DNA from: Chlamydia sp. BM-2023
GTDB lineage: Bacteria > Chlamydiota > Chlamydiia > Chlamydiales > Chlamydiaceae
NCBI RefSeq assembly: GCF_964023145.1
Contig: NZ_CAXIED010000001.1
Coordinates: 806,001-870,000, forward strand
Direction of reading: 5' to 3'
Length of the DNA: 64,000 nucleotides
Below are positions 27,703 through 36,877 of this stretch, one piece after another. The notes under the pieces were generated by a model, which saw only the letters and a list, made by a program, of their open reading frames with translations, was not told where the DNA came from and made no database searches. Numbering within the stretch: the first letter of the stretch is position 1; each line of letters opens with the position of its first letter. Made by a program: the position numbers and the translations under genes.

Positions 27703-30474
27703 CTAGAAGCTTAGCGATAAACCACCAAAAGCATCACCTGAAAGATTGTTTCCTTCACGTTGTGTAGTTGAGATACCTAGGTATGCTGTAGCACATCTAT
27801 ATCTCAATGTTGAGCGGAACTTTAAACTCATAGCTTCTTGTCCTATAGAGACTCCAGACACCTTCCATGAATGTTGGTTTAAAATTAAAGATGCTGTTGT
27901 TAGAGGGTTGTCTCTATGTAGGTCTTTGATATAAGCCATGCTAAATTGCGTAAATAGAGAGTATTGAACTCCAAATAGGCGCATTTCTAAAGCTACACCA
28001 GTAGGTAAAGCAAGATTAGTCAAATGGGAAGAGGAAAAATACCTAGGATCATAACCCGTTTCTATGAAAGGATTTTGAGTAATAACGGTATACTCAAGAT
28101 CAACAAAAGGAGTAATTTTAAGACAGCGAATTCCTTTTGGGTAGGCGTAAGATACACCCACAGTGCCTCGCAATCCTTGGTTTTTCCATGATCCTCGAGT
28201 TAGCTCCTTCTTTGAGAAAGTATGTTTCATAATATGAGTTTCTTCAGCGTAGCTTACAGAAGATCTCAAGGATAACGCTCTCCAATTTTTAAAAGTGGCT
28301 AGCGTTCCTAATAACATATGAGAATGGCTTTTCCCAGGGAGGTTATTTTGATGACTTGAACCGCGAAGCTGGGTAAATGTCGCACAAACAACAGTATTTG
28401 GTGAAAAAGGAAGCTTAATTCCTATATTGTGACCCGCATGCGTTACAGAGAAATTGTTATAAGAACTGGAATCTTGTTCCATAATACTGGAAACCACACC
28501 TCCAAAAATACAAAGGTGGTTCATAGGAAGCAGGGTGTTGTTATTTACATAGTTATCTAAAATAGCATCACTCGATACGTGCATTCCTGAAAATGTTGTC
28601 CATACAGAAGAGGGCACTAAAGAGCCTTCTTTCTCAGGCCTAAGAACAAAAGCTCCCGTGGGTGACCATAAAGCCCTGAGAATTTTATGTTTTTGAGATT
28701 TACCCTGAGATAGAGAAAATTTCCAAACTCCTTGATAACCATAAGAATCCTGAAGAATAGGAATATCTTCGAGAGCGAAGTCATCAGTATTGACGTTTTT
28801 ATCAGACTTAAAAGTCATCTTCATTTGATAAGTAGTGGATGCTAGAAGATGGTTGTCATAGAATAATTTGTCAGGATCATGGATTTTTGGAGAGCCCAAT
28901 AATTTAATTTCTGCAGCGCCAGAACGTATTTCAGCAGGGAGATGAGAATTAGCCTCATCCAAACAAAAACCAATACTAGATATAACAAGATCTTTTCCTG
29001 AACTATTATAGCTTGTAAGCATTGATCCAGGGCCGAGGTTTAGCAATCCTCCGTTCTGCTTAAACTCTTGAACGGCGAGAACAGCTCCGTTTTTAATGGA
29101 AAGAGACCCGTTATTTAGATGAACAGGTTGGTTAAAGATCGAGGTCTTATTATTTTTATCCTGACAGTCAGGAGTAAGCTTCTCTCCTGAAAAGATAATG
29201 GAACCACAATGGATCGGAGATTCTGTAGTGTTAATATTTACAGGAAGAAAACTTTTTTCTGTTGCTCGAATGGGATCGTAGAAAATAAGCGCATGATTTT
29301 TGTTGGCAAGAAGAGAAATCTCAGCAGAAGAGTCTTTAATTGTAATCGCATTGTTACATGTTACTGCGGTATTGCCACTGAAGGTAATGTCTGCAGAGTG
29401 CGCATGTAAATATAGTCGTGGTGTCTTTCCACTTAAATAGATGGCTCCCCCTCCTAAGCTACCTGCAGAATTGTTTGAAAAGGTAATAGGATAAAGAGCA
29501 GTAATACTGCAATTTTTCGCAGCTATAGCTCCACCGGCTTCAGCAGAGTTTTGGCTGAAGAGAATAGTGCTCTCGTTATTTTTTAAAGTGGTATTTGTAG
29601 CGCAAATAGCTCCACCGAGCCTTTTGGCAGAATTTTTACTAAAAATTACAGGGGCTTCTTGCTTATTTATACGGCATATTTCGGTATAGATAGCTCCACC
29701 AGATTCTGAAGCTGTATTGTTAGAGAAGGTAATTGCACCTTTATTTCTAGTAAATTCTACGGATCCACCAACGTTGTAAATTCCCCCTCCAAATTCCGCA
29801 CCATTATCTTGAAATAGCACTTCCTGATTTTCATCAAAGAGGATAGTTCCAAACTGACCGCTAATAGCACCACCGTTATGCCCTGAAAGCGTGGTATCTT
29901 TAGGAAGACCCGTCCGGTTGTTAATGAAGGAAATCGTTCCTTTTTGTTCGCTGAATACTATACGACACTCTGCTCCCGTAAAGAGAATAGCCCCTCCAGA
30001 TCCATAACAAAGATTGTTTTGGAACATTAAGCTGCCATTTTGAGTGAAAAGCATGTCTTTTCCGGAAGTGAAAACTCCTCCAGAACTTTGATTGTTTTCT
30101 ACAGTAATAGATTTTAATTTTTCAAAAGTCAGCAAGGATTCTGAGTAAACTCCTGCTCCTAACGCATCAAGGGTTAAATTTTTGAATTTTATTGCTGCTA
30201 GGGGAGAAGTAGATGAAAATGTAAGGTTCCCTGCTAAATTACGAAAGGCTCCTCCACATTTATGTATTCCGGAACCGAAGAAGTCGTGCAGAATAAACTC
30301 TCCACGTAATGTGTAATTAGTTCCTTGAGGAGATATTGTTAGCATGGTGAATATCTCAGGATCTTCACCGGAATGAGTTCCTGATAAGGGAAGAACAATC
30401 TCCGTCGCTGATAAATGAGAAGCTTGTATTAGCGATGAAAAAATAAGGCATTTCCAAAAAAACATTTGTTTCAT
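27703..30474 (-). CDS. pmpA: PmpA-type polymorphic outer membrane autotransporter
   Basis: A 923-residue autotransporter. It has a signal peptide (MFFWKCLIFSSLIQASHLSA), a passenger with repeated GGAI(Y/F/C/S) and FxxN motifs (GGAIYTEICR, GGAICATNTT, GGAIAAKNCS), a Pmp middle domain near 480-600, and a C-terminal beta barrel ending GGLSLSF. Its passenger is much shorter than that of PmpB next door and lacks the Ala/Gly inserts. PmpA is the most conserved member of the family across Chlamydia. It shares strand and probably regulation with pmpB. Confidence 0.92.
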   Translation of the reverse strand: MKQMFFWKCLIFSSLIQASHLSATEIVLPLSGTHSGEDPEIFTMLTISPQGTNYTLRGEFILHDFFGSGIHKCGGAFRNLAGNLTFSSTSPLAAIKFKNLTLDALGAGVYSESLLTFEKLKSITVENNQSSGGVFTSGKDMLFTQNGSLMFQNNLCYGSGGAILFTGAECRIVFSEQKGTISFINNRTGLPKDTTLSGHNGGAISGQFGTILFDENQEVLFQDNGAEFGGGIYNVGGSVEFTRNKGAITFSNNTASESGGAIYTEICRINKQEAPVIFSKNSAKRLGGAICATNTTLKNNESTILFSQNSAEAGGAIAAKNCSITALYPITFSNNSAGSLGGGAIYLSGKTPRLYLHAHSADITFSGNTAVTCNNAITIKDSSAEISLLANKNHALIFYDPIRATEKSFLPVNINTTESPIHCGSIIFSGEKLTPDCQDKNNKTSIFNQPVHLNNGSLSIKNGAVLAVQEFKQNGGLLNLGPGSMLTSYNSSGKDLVISSIGFCLDEANSHLPAEIRSGAAEIKLLGSPKIHDPDKLFYDNHLLASTTYQMKMTFKSDKNVNTDDFALEDIPILQDSYGYQGVWKFSLSQGKSQKHKILRALWSPTGAFVLRPEKEGSLVPSSVWTTFSGMHVSSDAILDNYVNNNTLLPMNHLCIFGGVVSSIMEQDSSSYNNFSVTHAGHNIGIKLPFSPNTVVCATFTQLRGSSHQNNLPGKSHSHMLLGTLATFKNWRALSLRSSVSYAEETHIMKHTFSKKELTRGSWKNQGLRGTVGVSYAYPKGIRCLKITPFVDLEYTVITQNPFIETGYDPRYFSSSHLTNLALPTGVALEMRLFGVQYSLFTQFSMAYIKDLHRDNPLTTASLILNQHSWKVSGVSIGQEAMSLKFRSTLRYRCATAYLGISTTQREGNNLSGDAFGGLSLSF

Positions 30475-30634
30475 GTTTCAGAATCCAAGTTGTTTCGCAG
30501 TCTCAAATGAAGAGATCTAACTTACAGAGAAGGACAAAATAAATATACGGAAAATAAAAAAATGATCTAAGTGTAAGTAATAAGAATGGAGTAGTTAAAG
30601 TCTATTCTAATTTACTAAAACTATCTTGAGGCAT

Positions 30635-30671
30635 GCCTCTAAAGAGGATCTATATCTTTCTCTTTAGAGGC
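30635..30671. terminator. Hairpin after the ytxH-like gene
   Basis: GCCTCTAAAGAG (30635-30646) and CTCTTTAGAGGC (30660-30671) form a 12-bp perfect stem with a 13-base loop. There is no T-run on the minus strand, so it is terminator-like or a processing hairpin. The rest of 30475-30694 shows nothing else. Confidence 0.5.
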
Positions 30672-30694
30672 TATAGGTAGGGGAGGGAAAGTAA

Positions 30695-30997
30695 TTAATC
30701 TTTACTTTCGTCAATCATAGCTTTTGCGAAATCGTGGATTTCTTTAGTGATGTTTTTCGCTAAGACTTTAGTTTGTTGAGCAAAGTGTTTCGTATGTTGC
30801 TTAGAATTTTTAAACAACGTCTTACCTTTTTTAGTTCCTGAGGTTTTCACTCTTGAGAGTTTTTTTCTCAACTGCTCGCCACTTTTGGGTGTGAATAAAC
30901 AGGTAAGTAACGTAGCAATAAAACCTCCGAACAATACCCCACGTAACCAACGCCAACGCCTACATGTTTTTTTCTTAGGTTTGTGATTTCTAAACAT
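30695..30997 (-). CDS. YtxH-like small basic membrane protein
   Basis: A 100-residue protein with a very basic N-terminus (MFRNHKPKKKTCRRWRWLRG) and one hydrophobic helix leading to the YtxH-type segment LFTPKSGEQLRKKL. A Lys-rich amphipathic C-terminal region follows (KVLAKNITKEIHDFAKAM). YtxH-family proteins are small envelope-associated proteins of unclear role. It lies 25 bases behind a partner that resembles DUF948/YtxG, mirroring the ytxG-ytxH pair of Bacillus. Confidence 0.65.
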   Translation of the reverse strand: MFRNHKPKKKTCRRWRWLRGVLFGGFIATLLTCLFTPKSGEQLRKKLSRVKTSGTKKGKTLFKNSKQHTKHFAQQTKVLAKNITKEIHDFAKAMIDESKD

Positions 30998-31022
30998 AAT
31001 TTCTTCCCCCTACGACAGAAAT

Positions 31023-31376
31023 TTAATCTTTATTGCGAAATATGCCCCAAACAAGCAGTGCTGCAGCTACCCACTTCGCTCCTCGAAAGATTTTCTTCAT
31101 CCAGCTACTTCCTCTTTCCTCATCTAGGAAATCTTCAATATCCTTAGGCAATCGCTTATTCTTTTTGCGTAGCCATAGGGAAACCAACTTCTTCCCAAAT
31201 AATAAAGGAGCTAGAATCTTCGATTCGAAATTTAAAATAGTCGTAATTCTGCTGACATTCTTAATTATCTTATTCAGCTTGTGTAACAAGCTAATAACTA
31301 AAACAAATACCGTTACCATACACGTGGACAGTAGTATGCAGCAGACGATCAAAGCTCCCGTGAGGTAGATATTCAT
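31023..31376 (-). CDS. DUF948/YtxG-like membrane protein
   Basis: A 117-residue protein with an N-terminal transmembrane helix (LTGALIVCCILLSTCMVTVF), a helical middle with many Leu/Ile/Lys (LLHKLNKIIKNVSRITTIL), and a second short hydrophobic patch near the end (WVAAALLVWGIF). The overall build fits DUF948. It precedes the YtxH-like gene with a short gap, so they are likely co-transcribed. Function is unknown. Confidence 0.55.
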   Translation of the reverse strand: MNIYLTGALIVCCILLSTCMVTVFVLVISLLHKLNKIIKNVSRITTILNFESKILAPLLFGKKLVSLWLRKKNKRLPKDIEDFLDEERGSSWMKKIFRGAKWVAAALLVWGIFRNKD

Positions 31377-31486
31377 ATTAAGTGAATAAACAATTTTTAT
31401 TTTTATTATTTAATTTCACTTTTTATTTTCTGTTTATTTTTAAAAAAATTAAAGAAAATACTTTTTAATAAAGTATTTAGATTAGT

Positions 31487-31519
31487 TGGAAAAGAAAATC
31501 CCCAACAGTTGTTGGGGAT
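31487..31519 (-). terminator. Terminator after dagA
   Basis: ATCCCCAACA (31498-31507) and TGTTGGGGAT (31510-31519) form a 10-bp stem. On the minus strand it runs directly into TTTTCTTTTCC. It ends the leftward dagA transcript. Confidence 0.88.
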
Positions 31520-31560
31520 ATAGTGCTAACAATGAAAGATTTAAGATTGTATGAAAATCT

Positions 31561-32913
31561 TTACTTTGTTGAAGACGGAACTTCCACTGTTTCAATGGAT
31601 TTGGGAAATTCAATCTCTTTTCTCATCAGGAACACTCCAAAGAGATTGAAGCATAATAGCAAGGCTCCAGAGACAGACATGACTAGTAAGGCCGTATTTT
31701 GCGATAGGAAGCAAAATAAGGGGAGTATAGCCGCTCCATAGAGAGTGTAAATCTTAGCTCCGGCCTTTCCGTAAAGAAACTTAGCACACTTCTTCCCTAC
31801 TAGGAAGTAAGAAATAATCGTAGTGTATCCCGTGACGAAGAAGAATGTCGGTAAAAAGAACCTTACAAGAGGGAAATAAGCAGATAGGGCATTTTCAACC
31901 GCTAGAGAAGCGTTGTCTAGACCTAAAGACCATGATCCCGATGCTAACACCATAAGCAAGCTTAATGTGCAGATAAGATTATCCACAGCAATGCCAATAA
32001 TACTGAGCTGTGCCTGAGTTCCGGGATTTTTTGCAGAGCTTTCGCTTTGAATGATAGAATCAAATCCAATACCGATATCTCCGGAGTAAGCAGCCCGAGA
32101 AATCCCTTGGTGGATGGTAGTAGCTAAGGTACAACCTGCGAATCCTCCGATAGCTCCATGTCCTGTAAAGGCTGAAGAGAATACTGAAGAAAATAGGGCG
32201 GGAAGATGATGAAACTCCTTTACGAGTATGTAGAGGGCGAGACCACAATATACAGTAAGGAAAAATGGGAGTACGAATGTACAGATTTTCCCAATGCGTT
32301 GCAGTCCTCCACGAACAGCGTAGAGAATCAAAAATAACAAGCTGAAGATGGTAAAGAGCTTAGGAAGATGCCAGCAATGAGAAAGGCTATCAGCAATTAC
32401 AGAAAACTGATAAATTTCTACACCGTAGATACAAAGCAAAACAGCTACAATTACGGGGATCAAGCGTGTTCCATAAGCTTTGTCTAAAAAGTACATAGGG
32501 CCGCCTTGATAGACGCCATCACTATCGACCTTGCGGAATTTAATTCCGAGATACACCTCAGAGTATTTCACTATAGAGCCGAAAATTCCTGCAATCCATA
32601 CCCAAAATAAGGCTCCGGGTCCCCCGATACACGCAGCGGTAACAATCCCTACGACATTACCAATACCGATATTTCCACCTGCGGATGCAAAAAATACCTT
32701 TAATGGATGCACGCCTTTTTGCTCAGTAGGCTCTTGTTGAGAAAATTCTTGAGAATACTGGTGGAAAAGCCTGCAAAATTGAGGAAACTTTGTAAATTGA
32801 GAAAATCGCGATTTCCAAGAAAAGCTTACTCCAAGAAGTATAATCATTATGAAGGCTATGTATGACCAAAAGAAGTCATCAAAAGCTGAAAGTAAAGATA
32901 GGATTGTGTTCAT
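31561..32913 (-). CDS. dagA: Sodium:alanine/glycine symporter (AGCS family)
   Basis: A 450-residue transporter with about 10-11 membrane helices. AGCS signatures are GGNIGIGNVVGIVTAACIGGPGALFW (residues near 74-100), the helix FGSIVKYSEVYLG and the loop GISRAAYSGDIGIG. It imports small neutral amino acids with Na+, useful to an organism that takes amino acids from its host. It is single in its transcript, with a clear terminator behind it. Confidence 0.95.
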   Translation of the reverse strand: MNTILSLLSAFDDFFWSYIAFIMIILLGVSFSWKSRFSQFTKFPQFCRLFHQYSQEFSQQEPTEQKGVHPLKVFFASAGGNIGIGNVVGIVTAACIGGPGALFWVWIAGIFGSIVKYSEVYLGIKFRKVDSDGVYQGGPMYFLDKAYGTRLIPVIVAVLLCIYGVEIYQFSVIADSLSHCWHLPKLFTIFSLLFLILYAVRGGLQRIGKICTFVLPFFLTVYCGLALYILVKEFHHLPALFSSVFSSAFTGHGAIGGFAGCTLATTIHQGISRAAYSGDIGIGFDSIIQSESSAKNPGTQAQLSIIGIAVDNLICTLSLLMVLASGSWSLGLDNASLAVENALSAYFPLVRFFLPTFFFVTGYTTIISYFLVGKKCAKFLYGKAGAKIYTLYGAAILPLFCFLSQNTALLVMSVSGALLLCFNLFGVFLMRKEIEFPKSIETVEVPSSTK

Positions 32914-32985
32914 GGCAAAAAACTTTTTTAATCATTAAAGGATCTAAACGATTAGTCATCAATAAATATAGGGAAACTATTATCC

Positions 32986-33483
32986 CTATTTTATCTTTTG
33001 TTTAGTAGGAAAATAAAGTTTAAATACGAAGATTAAAGTCCCTAAAGAGATAAAGACATCTGCGAAATTAAACGTTGGAAAAGCCCATTGTTTGTAGCCG
33101 ATTGAAATAAAATCTATAACATGTCGGTAAAATAGAATGTCTCCGACATTGCCTATAGCTCCAGAACATAGGAGAATTAAAGAGAAGCGGATTGTGGGGG
33201 AAGAGGTTTTTTTCCTTAGAAAAAGGTAGGCAAGGATGCCTAAAATAATTGCTATACGGATAACAAATAAGAAATATTTATATTTTGCGAACAAACCGAA
33301 TGCCGCGCCCTCATTGAATGTTGGGCAGATGCAAAAAACGAACTTACCCCAACTATATTGGTATAGTACGGGGTAGGTCTCCGGTAAGTTTCCGCGATAT
33401 AGCAAAACAGCTAGCTTGGTAACCCAATCAATAAGCACGAAAAACGAAATAGCAAGGAAGGTAGTTCGGGAACGACTAGACAT
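32986..33483 (-). CDS. lspA: Prolipoprotein signal peptidase (signal peptidase II)
   Basis: A 165-residue inner membrane aspartyl protease with four predicted helices. The two catalytic Asp regions are visible: GAIGNVGDILFYRHVIDF and FPTFNFADVFISLG. It removes signal peptides from lipoproteins such as OmcA. Its start is 6 bases after the dksA-like stop, so the two are probably translated from one message. Confidence 0.95.
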   Translation of the reverse strand: MSSRSRTTFLAISFFVLIDWVTKLAVLLYRGNLPETYPVLYQYSWGKFVFCICPTFNEGAAFGLFAKYKYFLFVIRIAIILGILAYLFLRKKTSSPTIRFSLILLCSGAIGNVGDILFYRHVIDFISIGYKQWAFPTFNFADVFISLGTLIFVFKLYFPTKQKIK

Positions 33484-33489
33484 TGAGAG

Positions 33490-33864
33490 TTAATTTCCGT
33501 AGAGCAGGCCTTTTTCGAACTGCGATTGTGCTTTGACAGTCATGGTAGCGTAGGGAATTGCCATTAAACGCGCTAAGGGAATTTCTTCTCCGCTTACATC
33601 ACATATTCCGTAAGAAGCTTCGTCAATTTTTTCTAGAGCACGATTAATTTGTCTTAGCAATTCGTATTCTTTTGTTGTTACTTCTAAGCTGATTGTTCGA
33701 TCAAAAGTATCTGTTCCCTGATCAGCCTGGTGTTGAGAATATCCAGTAGCTTCATTAGGTTTTTTTACTTCTTGAGCGTTTCCTTCTAGGGTGTGAGACA
33801 GCTTGGATTTCATCTCTAGAAGTCTTTGTTTAAAATTGGCTATTTCGTCCTCAGACAAAGGCAT
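33490..33864 (-). CDS. dksA: DksA/TraR-family protein lacking most zinc-finger cysteines
   Basis: A 124-residue protein with a coiled-coil hairpin (residues 1-90) and a C-terminal globular end. The tip region carries DTFDRT where DksA has DxxDxA. The family zinc finger normally has four Cys; here it reads GICDVSGEEIPLARL and then YATMTVKAQ, so only one Cys remains. It could act as a cysteine-free DksA that binds the RNA polymerase secondary channel. It sits between nrdR and lspA on the same strand. Confidence 0.88.
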   Translation of the reverse strand: MPLSEDEIANFKQRLLEMKSKLSHTLEGNAQEVKKPNEATGYSQHQADQGTDTFDRTISLEVTTKEYELLRQINRALEKIDEASYGICDVSGEEIPLARLMAIPYATMTVKAQSQFEKGLLYGN

Positions 33865-33895
33865 AGTGTTTCTCTCCTTAACCTTAAAATATTAA

Positions 33896-34354
33896 CTACT
33901 TTTCCATATCCGGAGTTGCAGATAACAAAACTTCCATTAATTCGCCAACATCTTTAAATCTTCTATAAACGCAAGCAAATCTAATGTACGCAATCATGTC
34001 TGCCTTTTTTAGATATTTCATTACTAGTTCGCCTATTTCTTTGGTAGAGATTTCCCTATTTTGTTTGCCTAACAGTTCGGATTTCACGTTAGAGGCTATA
34101 GCGTGTACTTGATCTTGACCTATACGCGTATGACTAGAAGCGGCATTTAGTCCGTTAATTAGCTTAGATTCTTGAAAGTTTTCGTATCGACCATCACGTT
34201 TTAAAACTTGTAATGTTAACTCTACGGTTTCAAAAGTAGTAAATCTTTGTCCGCAGTTTAAACATTCACGACGACGTTTAATCGCATTTGCTTCTGGGGC
34301 ATTTCTTGAATCTATAACTTTTAATTCCCCATGATTGCAAAAAGGACACTGCAT
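33896..34354 (-). CDS. nrdR: Transcriptional repressor NrdR
   Basis: A 152-residue regulator of ribonucleotide reductase genes. The N-terminal zinc ribbon has CPFC and CLNCG (MQCPFCNHGELKVIDSRNA, RRRECLNCGQRFTTFE), and the ATP-cone domain continues from residue 49 (VLKRDGRYENF). Length is normal. No nrd genes lie in the window, so its targets are elsewhere. It diverges from ribE across a 220-base gap with no recognisable riboswitch. Confidence 0.96.
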   Translation of the reverse strand: MQCPFCNHGELKVIDSRNAPEANAIKRRRECLNCGQRFTTFETVELTLQVLKRDGRYENFQESKLINGLNAASSHTRIGQDQVHAIASNVKSELLGKQNREISTKEIGELVMKYLKKADMIAYIRFACVYRRFKDVGELMEVLLSATPDMEK

Positions 34355-34574
34355 GGGAGCTACCTCCTAAGGTTTAAGGTAGTCTAAGAAAGTAATAATT
34401 TTAAGCTAAGATAAATCTATGCGACTATAAGTTGCAAATTTTTTTTCCCAATTTTTAAAAAAATAGGACTTGCGACAGATAACAATTGCGTGATAAGTTT
34501 CGCGACTTTTGCGAAAGGCACCATCTTATAGAAAGAGTGCTTTATTGTAAATATTAGTTGCTTAGGATGAGGGT

Positions 34575-35168
34575 ATGTTTTCAGGAATAGTACAAGAACT
34601 TGGTGAGGTGGCCTCCGTTCAGCCGAGAGATGAAGGTCTAACTTTGGGAATACAGTGTTCTTCCAAGTGTGTTTCTCAATTGGAAACGGGCTGCAGTATA
34701 GCAATTGATGGTGTTTGCCTCACGGCTGTAAGTTTTGATGAAACAGGAAAAATATTTTTTGACGTGATTCCTGAGACTCTTGCTTGTACCACTATAGGGG
34801 ATCTCACTAAGGGAGATCGCGTGAATATCGAGCGTTCTTTGAAGGCAAGTGATGAAATTGGGGGGCATATGGTCTCCGGTCATGTTTGTGGTGTCGGAGA
34901 GATTGTGCGTATAGAAAAAAACCGGTATTATTTTCGAGTACCTAATTCCTTAGCCATCTACCTGTTTGAAAAAGGGTTTGTATCTGTAGATGGGATTAGC
35001 TTAACAATTGTTACTGTCGACGAGGATGTGTTTTCTATTGGATTAATTCCTGAAACACTCGCTCGAACAACCTTAGGATTTAAACGCGAAAAATCAAAAG
35101 TGAATATTGAGCCTGATATGAATACAAAAACTCAGGTAGATACTTTGAGGCGTTTATATCCAACATAA
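34575..35168 (+). CDS. ribE: Riboflavin synthase alpha subunit
   Basis: A 197-residue enzyme that dismutates lumazine to riboflavin. Two tandem lumazine-binding repeats each carry the family pattern: MFSGIVQELGEV with GCSIAIDGVCLTAV, then GGHMVSGHVCGVGEI with KGFVSVDGISLTIV. The C-terminal helix NTKTQVDTLRRL is present. It begins with GATGAGGG before the ATG. It is first of a plus-strand run that includes two methyltransferases. Confidence 0.96.
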   Translation: MFSGIVQELGEVASVQPRDEGLTLGIQCSSKCVSQLETGCSIAIDGVCLTAVSFDETGKIFFDVIPETLACTTIGDLTKGDRVNIERSLKASDEIGGHMVSGHVCGVGEIVRIEKNRYYFRVPNSLAIYLFEKGFVSVDGISLTIVTVDEDVFSIGLIPETLARTTLGFKREKSKVNIEPDMNTKTQVDTLRRLYPT

Positions 35169-35181
35169 TAAATAAAAATGT

Positions 35182-36006
35182 ATGGATTATAAACTATTAG
35201 ATAGTGGAGAGGGGAAAAAACTCGAGAGTTTTGGTCCGGTGACTCTTATTCGTCCCTCCTGCAGCGCAATCTGGCCAAAAAGTTCACCCTCTTTATGGAA
35301 AAAAGCTCAAGCAGAGTATCAAAGATCGGGAGAAGATGGTAAATGGTACCATAAATCTTCCGTTCCGCAAGAATGGCGAGTTTCTCTAAACGATGTTGAC
35401 TGTACGTTAAAACTTACTTCTTTTGGCCACATTGGTATTTTCCCCGAGCATTCGGGATTCTGGCCTGAGTTAAAAAAAAATATAGATAGTCATTCGGAAT
35501 GCCGAGTATTAAATTTATTTGCTTATACAGGAGCCACCTCCATCTTTGCTGCGAAGTGTGGGGCTAAGGTTTGCCACGTCGATTCTTCAAAAGCTGCTAT
35601 AAAGTGGGCTCAGAAAAACATTGAAAATAACTCTCTACAAGAAAAAAGAATTTTTTGGATTATTGAAGACGTCTTTTCTTTTTTAGAGAAAGAGGTACGA
35701 AGAGGAAAGAAGTACGATATTATCCTATTAGACCCTCCTAGCTATGGCCGCGGAGCCAATGGTGAAGTTTTCAAAATAGATAGAGATTTCTTTTCTTTAT
35801 TAGTCTTATGTTCCCAGTTGCTTTCCGACACTGGTTCTTATGTTTTGATAACCTCACATACACCAGGGCATACCCCCGAGCTTTTACATAGCTTAGCTAT
35901 TCGTGCGTTGCCTTTGGATAAAAAAGGATGGAGCGTGGGAGAGAGTTTTTGTGGTTCTGGGGAGCAGGCCCTACCTTCGGGAGTATTTGCTAAATGGAGT
36001 TTATAG
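35182..36006 (+). CDS. Class I SAM-dependent RNA methyltransferase (RlmI/RlmL-like)
   Basis: A 274-residue methyltransferase. The SAM-binding motif I is RVLNLFAYTGATSIFAAKCG, motif II is VCHVDSSKAAIKWAQ, and the catalytic-type motif IV is YDIILLDPPSYGRG. It resembles the C-terminal catalytic part of RlmI-type rRNA cytosine methyltransferases without a PUA domain. The target is unknown. It overlaps the next methyltransferase gene by 13 bases, suggesting coupled translation. Confidence 0.85.
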   Translation: MDYKLLDSGEGKKLESFGPVTLIRPSCSAIWPKSSPSLWKKAQAEYQRSGEDGKWYHKSSVPQEWRVSLNDVDCTLKLTSFGHIGIFPEHSGFWPELKKNIDSHSECRVLNLFAYTGATSIFAAKCGAKVCHVDSSKAAIKWAQKNIENNSLQEKRIFWIIEDVFSFLEKEVRRGKKYDIILLDPPSYGRGANGEVFKIDRDFFSLLVLCSQLLSDTGSYVLITSHTPGHTPELLHSLAIRALPLDKKGWSVGESFCGSGEQALPSGVFAKWSL

Positions 36007-36791
36007 GAAAAAACAACCCTAAATTAAAAGAAGCTATTGCATTGAAACGTAACCGCTCTAAAAAAGGGGAGTGGTTTCTTCTAGAAGGATTTCGAGAAAT
36101 TCAAAAAGCAATAGCTTCGGGATACGAATGTTTACGTATTTTTTGCGGTGCTAATGTTTCAGAAAAAGAACAACCTTTTTTTAATGAAATTCTCTCGTCT
36201 TCTTTAGAAAAGGTTTATTGTTTAGATGAAACGCTAGCGCAGCTTTCTTATAAAGAACATCATGATAACTTTATTGCTGTGATGAAAAAGCGTTGGTGGT
36301 CCCGAGAGGCCTTTTTAAGGCATAAGAAAAATCGCCTGCCTTTTTATTTGATCATAGAACAGATAGAAAAACCCGGAAATGTTGGTTCCCTTTTAAGAAT
36401 AGCGGACGGCGCGGGTGTAGATGGGGTGATTTTGTGTGATCCCATCGTGGACATCTATAACCCCAATGTCCTTCGTGCTTCTTTAGGAACGGTTTTTACT
36501 CTTCCTATTTGGTCTGCCACTTTAAATGAAGTCATGCAGACTATCTCCGAAGAGCAGTGGCATGTTTTTGTAACCTCTCCAAGAGCGAACTCCATATATT
36601 TTTGTGAAAACTATCAACAGCCCCTCGCTCTAGTCTTCGGTTCTGAAAAAGACGGTGTGACCTCACAGTGGCTTAATGGGGGCTTTTCAGAAATAGCTCT
36701 GCCTATGTTTGGTCAGGCAGATTCTTTAAATTTATCCACCGCGGTCGCAGCAGTTACTTATGAAGTTGTTCGTCAGCGATGGCGTCCTTAA
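35994..36791 (+). CDS. TrmH/SpoU-family RNA 2'-O-methyltransferase
   Basis: A 265-residue protein. The N-terminal substrate-binding domain (residues 1-100) starts with NPKLKEAIALKRNRSKKGEW. The knotted SPOUT domain has motif 1 EQIEKPGNVGSLLRIADGAG, motif 2 LVFGSEKDGV and motif 3 IALPMFGQADSLNLSTAVA. It methylates ribose in rRNA or tRNA; the exact site is not determined. It begins inside the preceding methyltransferase gene. Confidence 0.93.
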   Translation: MEFIGKNNPKLKEAIALKRNRSKKGEWFLLEGFREIQKAIASGYECLRIFCGANVSEKEQPFFNEILSSSLEKVYCLDETLAQLSYKEHHDNFIAVMKKRWWSREAFLRHKKNRLPFYLIIEQIEKPGNVGSLLRIADGAGVDGVILCDPIVDIYNPNVLRASLGTVFTLPIWSATLNEVMQTISEEQWHVFVTSPRANSIYFCENYQQPLALVFGSEKDGVTSQWLNGGFSEIALPMFGQADSLNLSTAVAAVTYEVVRQRWRP

Positions 36792-36815
36792 GTTGTCTAG
36801 AGGAGTATAAAAACA

Positions 36816-36877
36816 TTTTTTAATTAATCAAAAATAGTTTGTGTTGTTTGTGCGCGAGAAAGGGATTAATTAAAAAA
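36816..36877. repeat. 14-bp perfect inverted repeat between trmH-type gene and lpxK
   Basis: TTTTTTAATTAATC (36816-36829) is exactly inverted as GATTAATTAAAAAA (36864-36877), with a 34-base GT-rich loop. It lies 25 bases after the methyltransferase stop. It may act as an RNA stem or bidirectional end, though the arms are wholly AT apart from the last pair. A second small palindrome, ATGAGA-TGCT-TCTCAT, occurs near 36947. Confidence 0.45.

Noticed and set aside
34355..34574. FMN riboswitch before ribE
   Set aside because: No FMN-aptamer motifs are visible in the gap, and ribE starts right after an ordinary ribosome-binding site.
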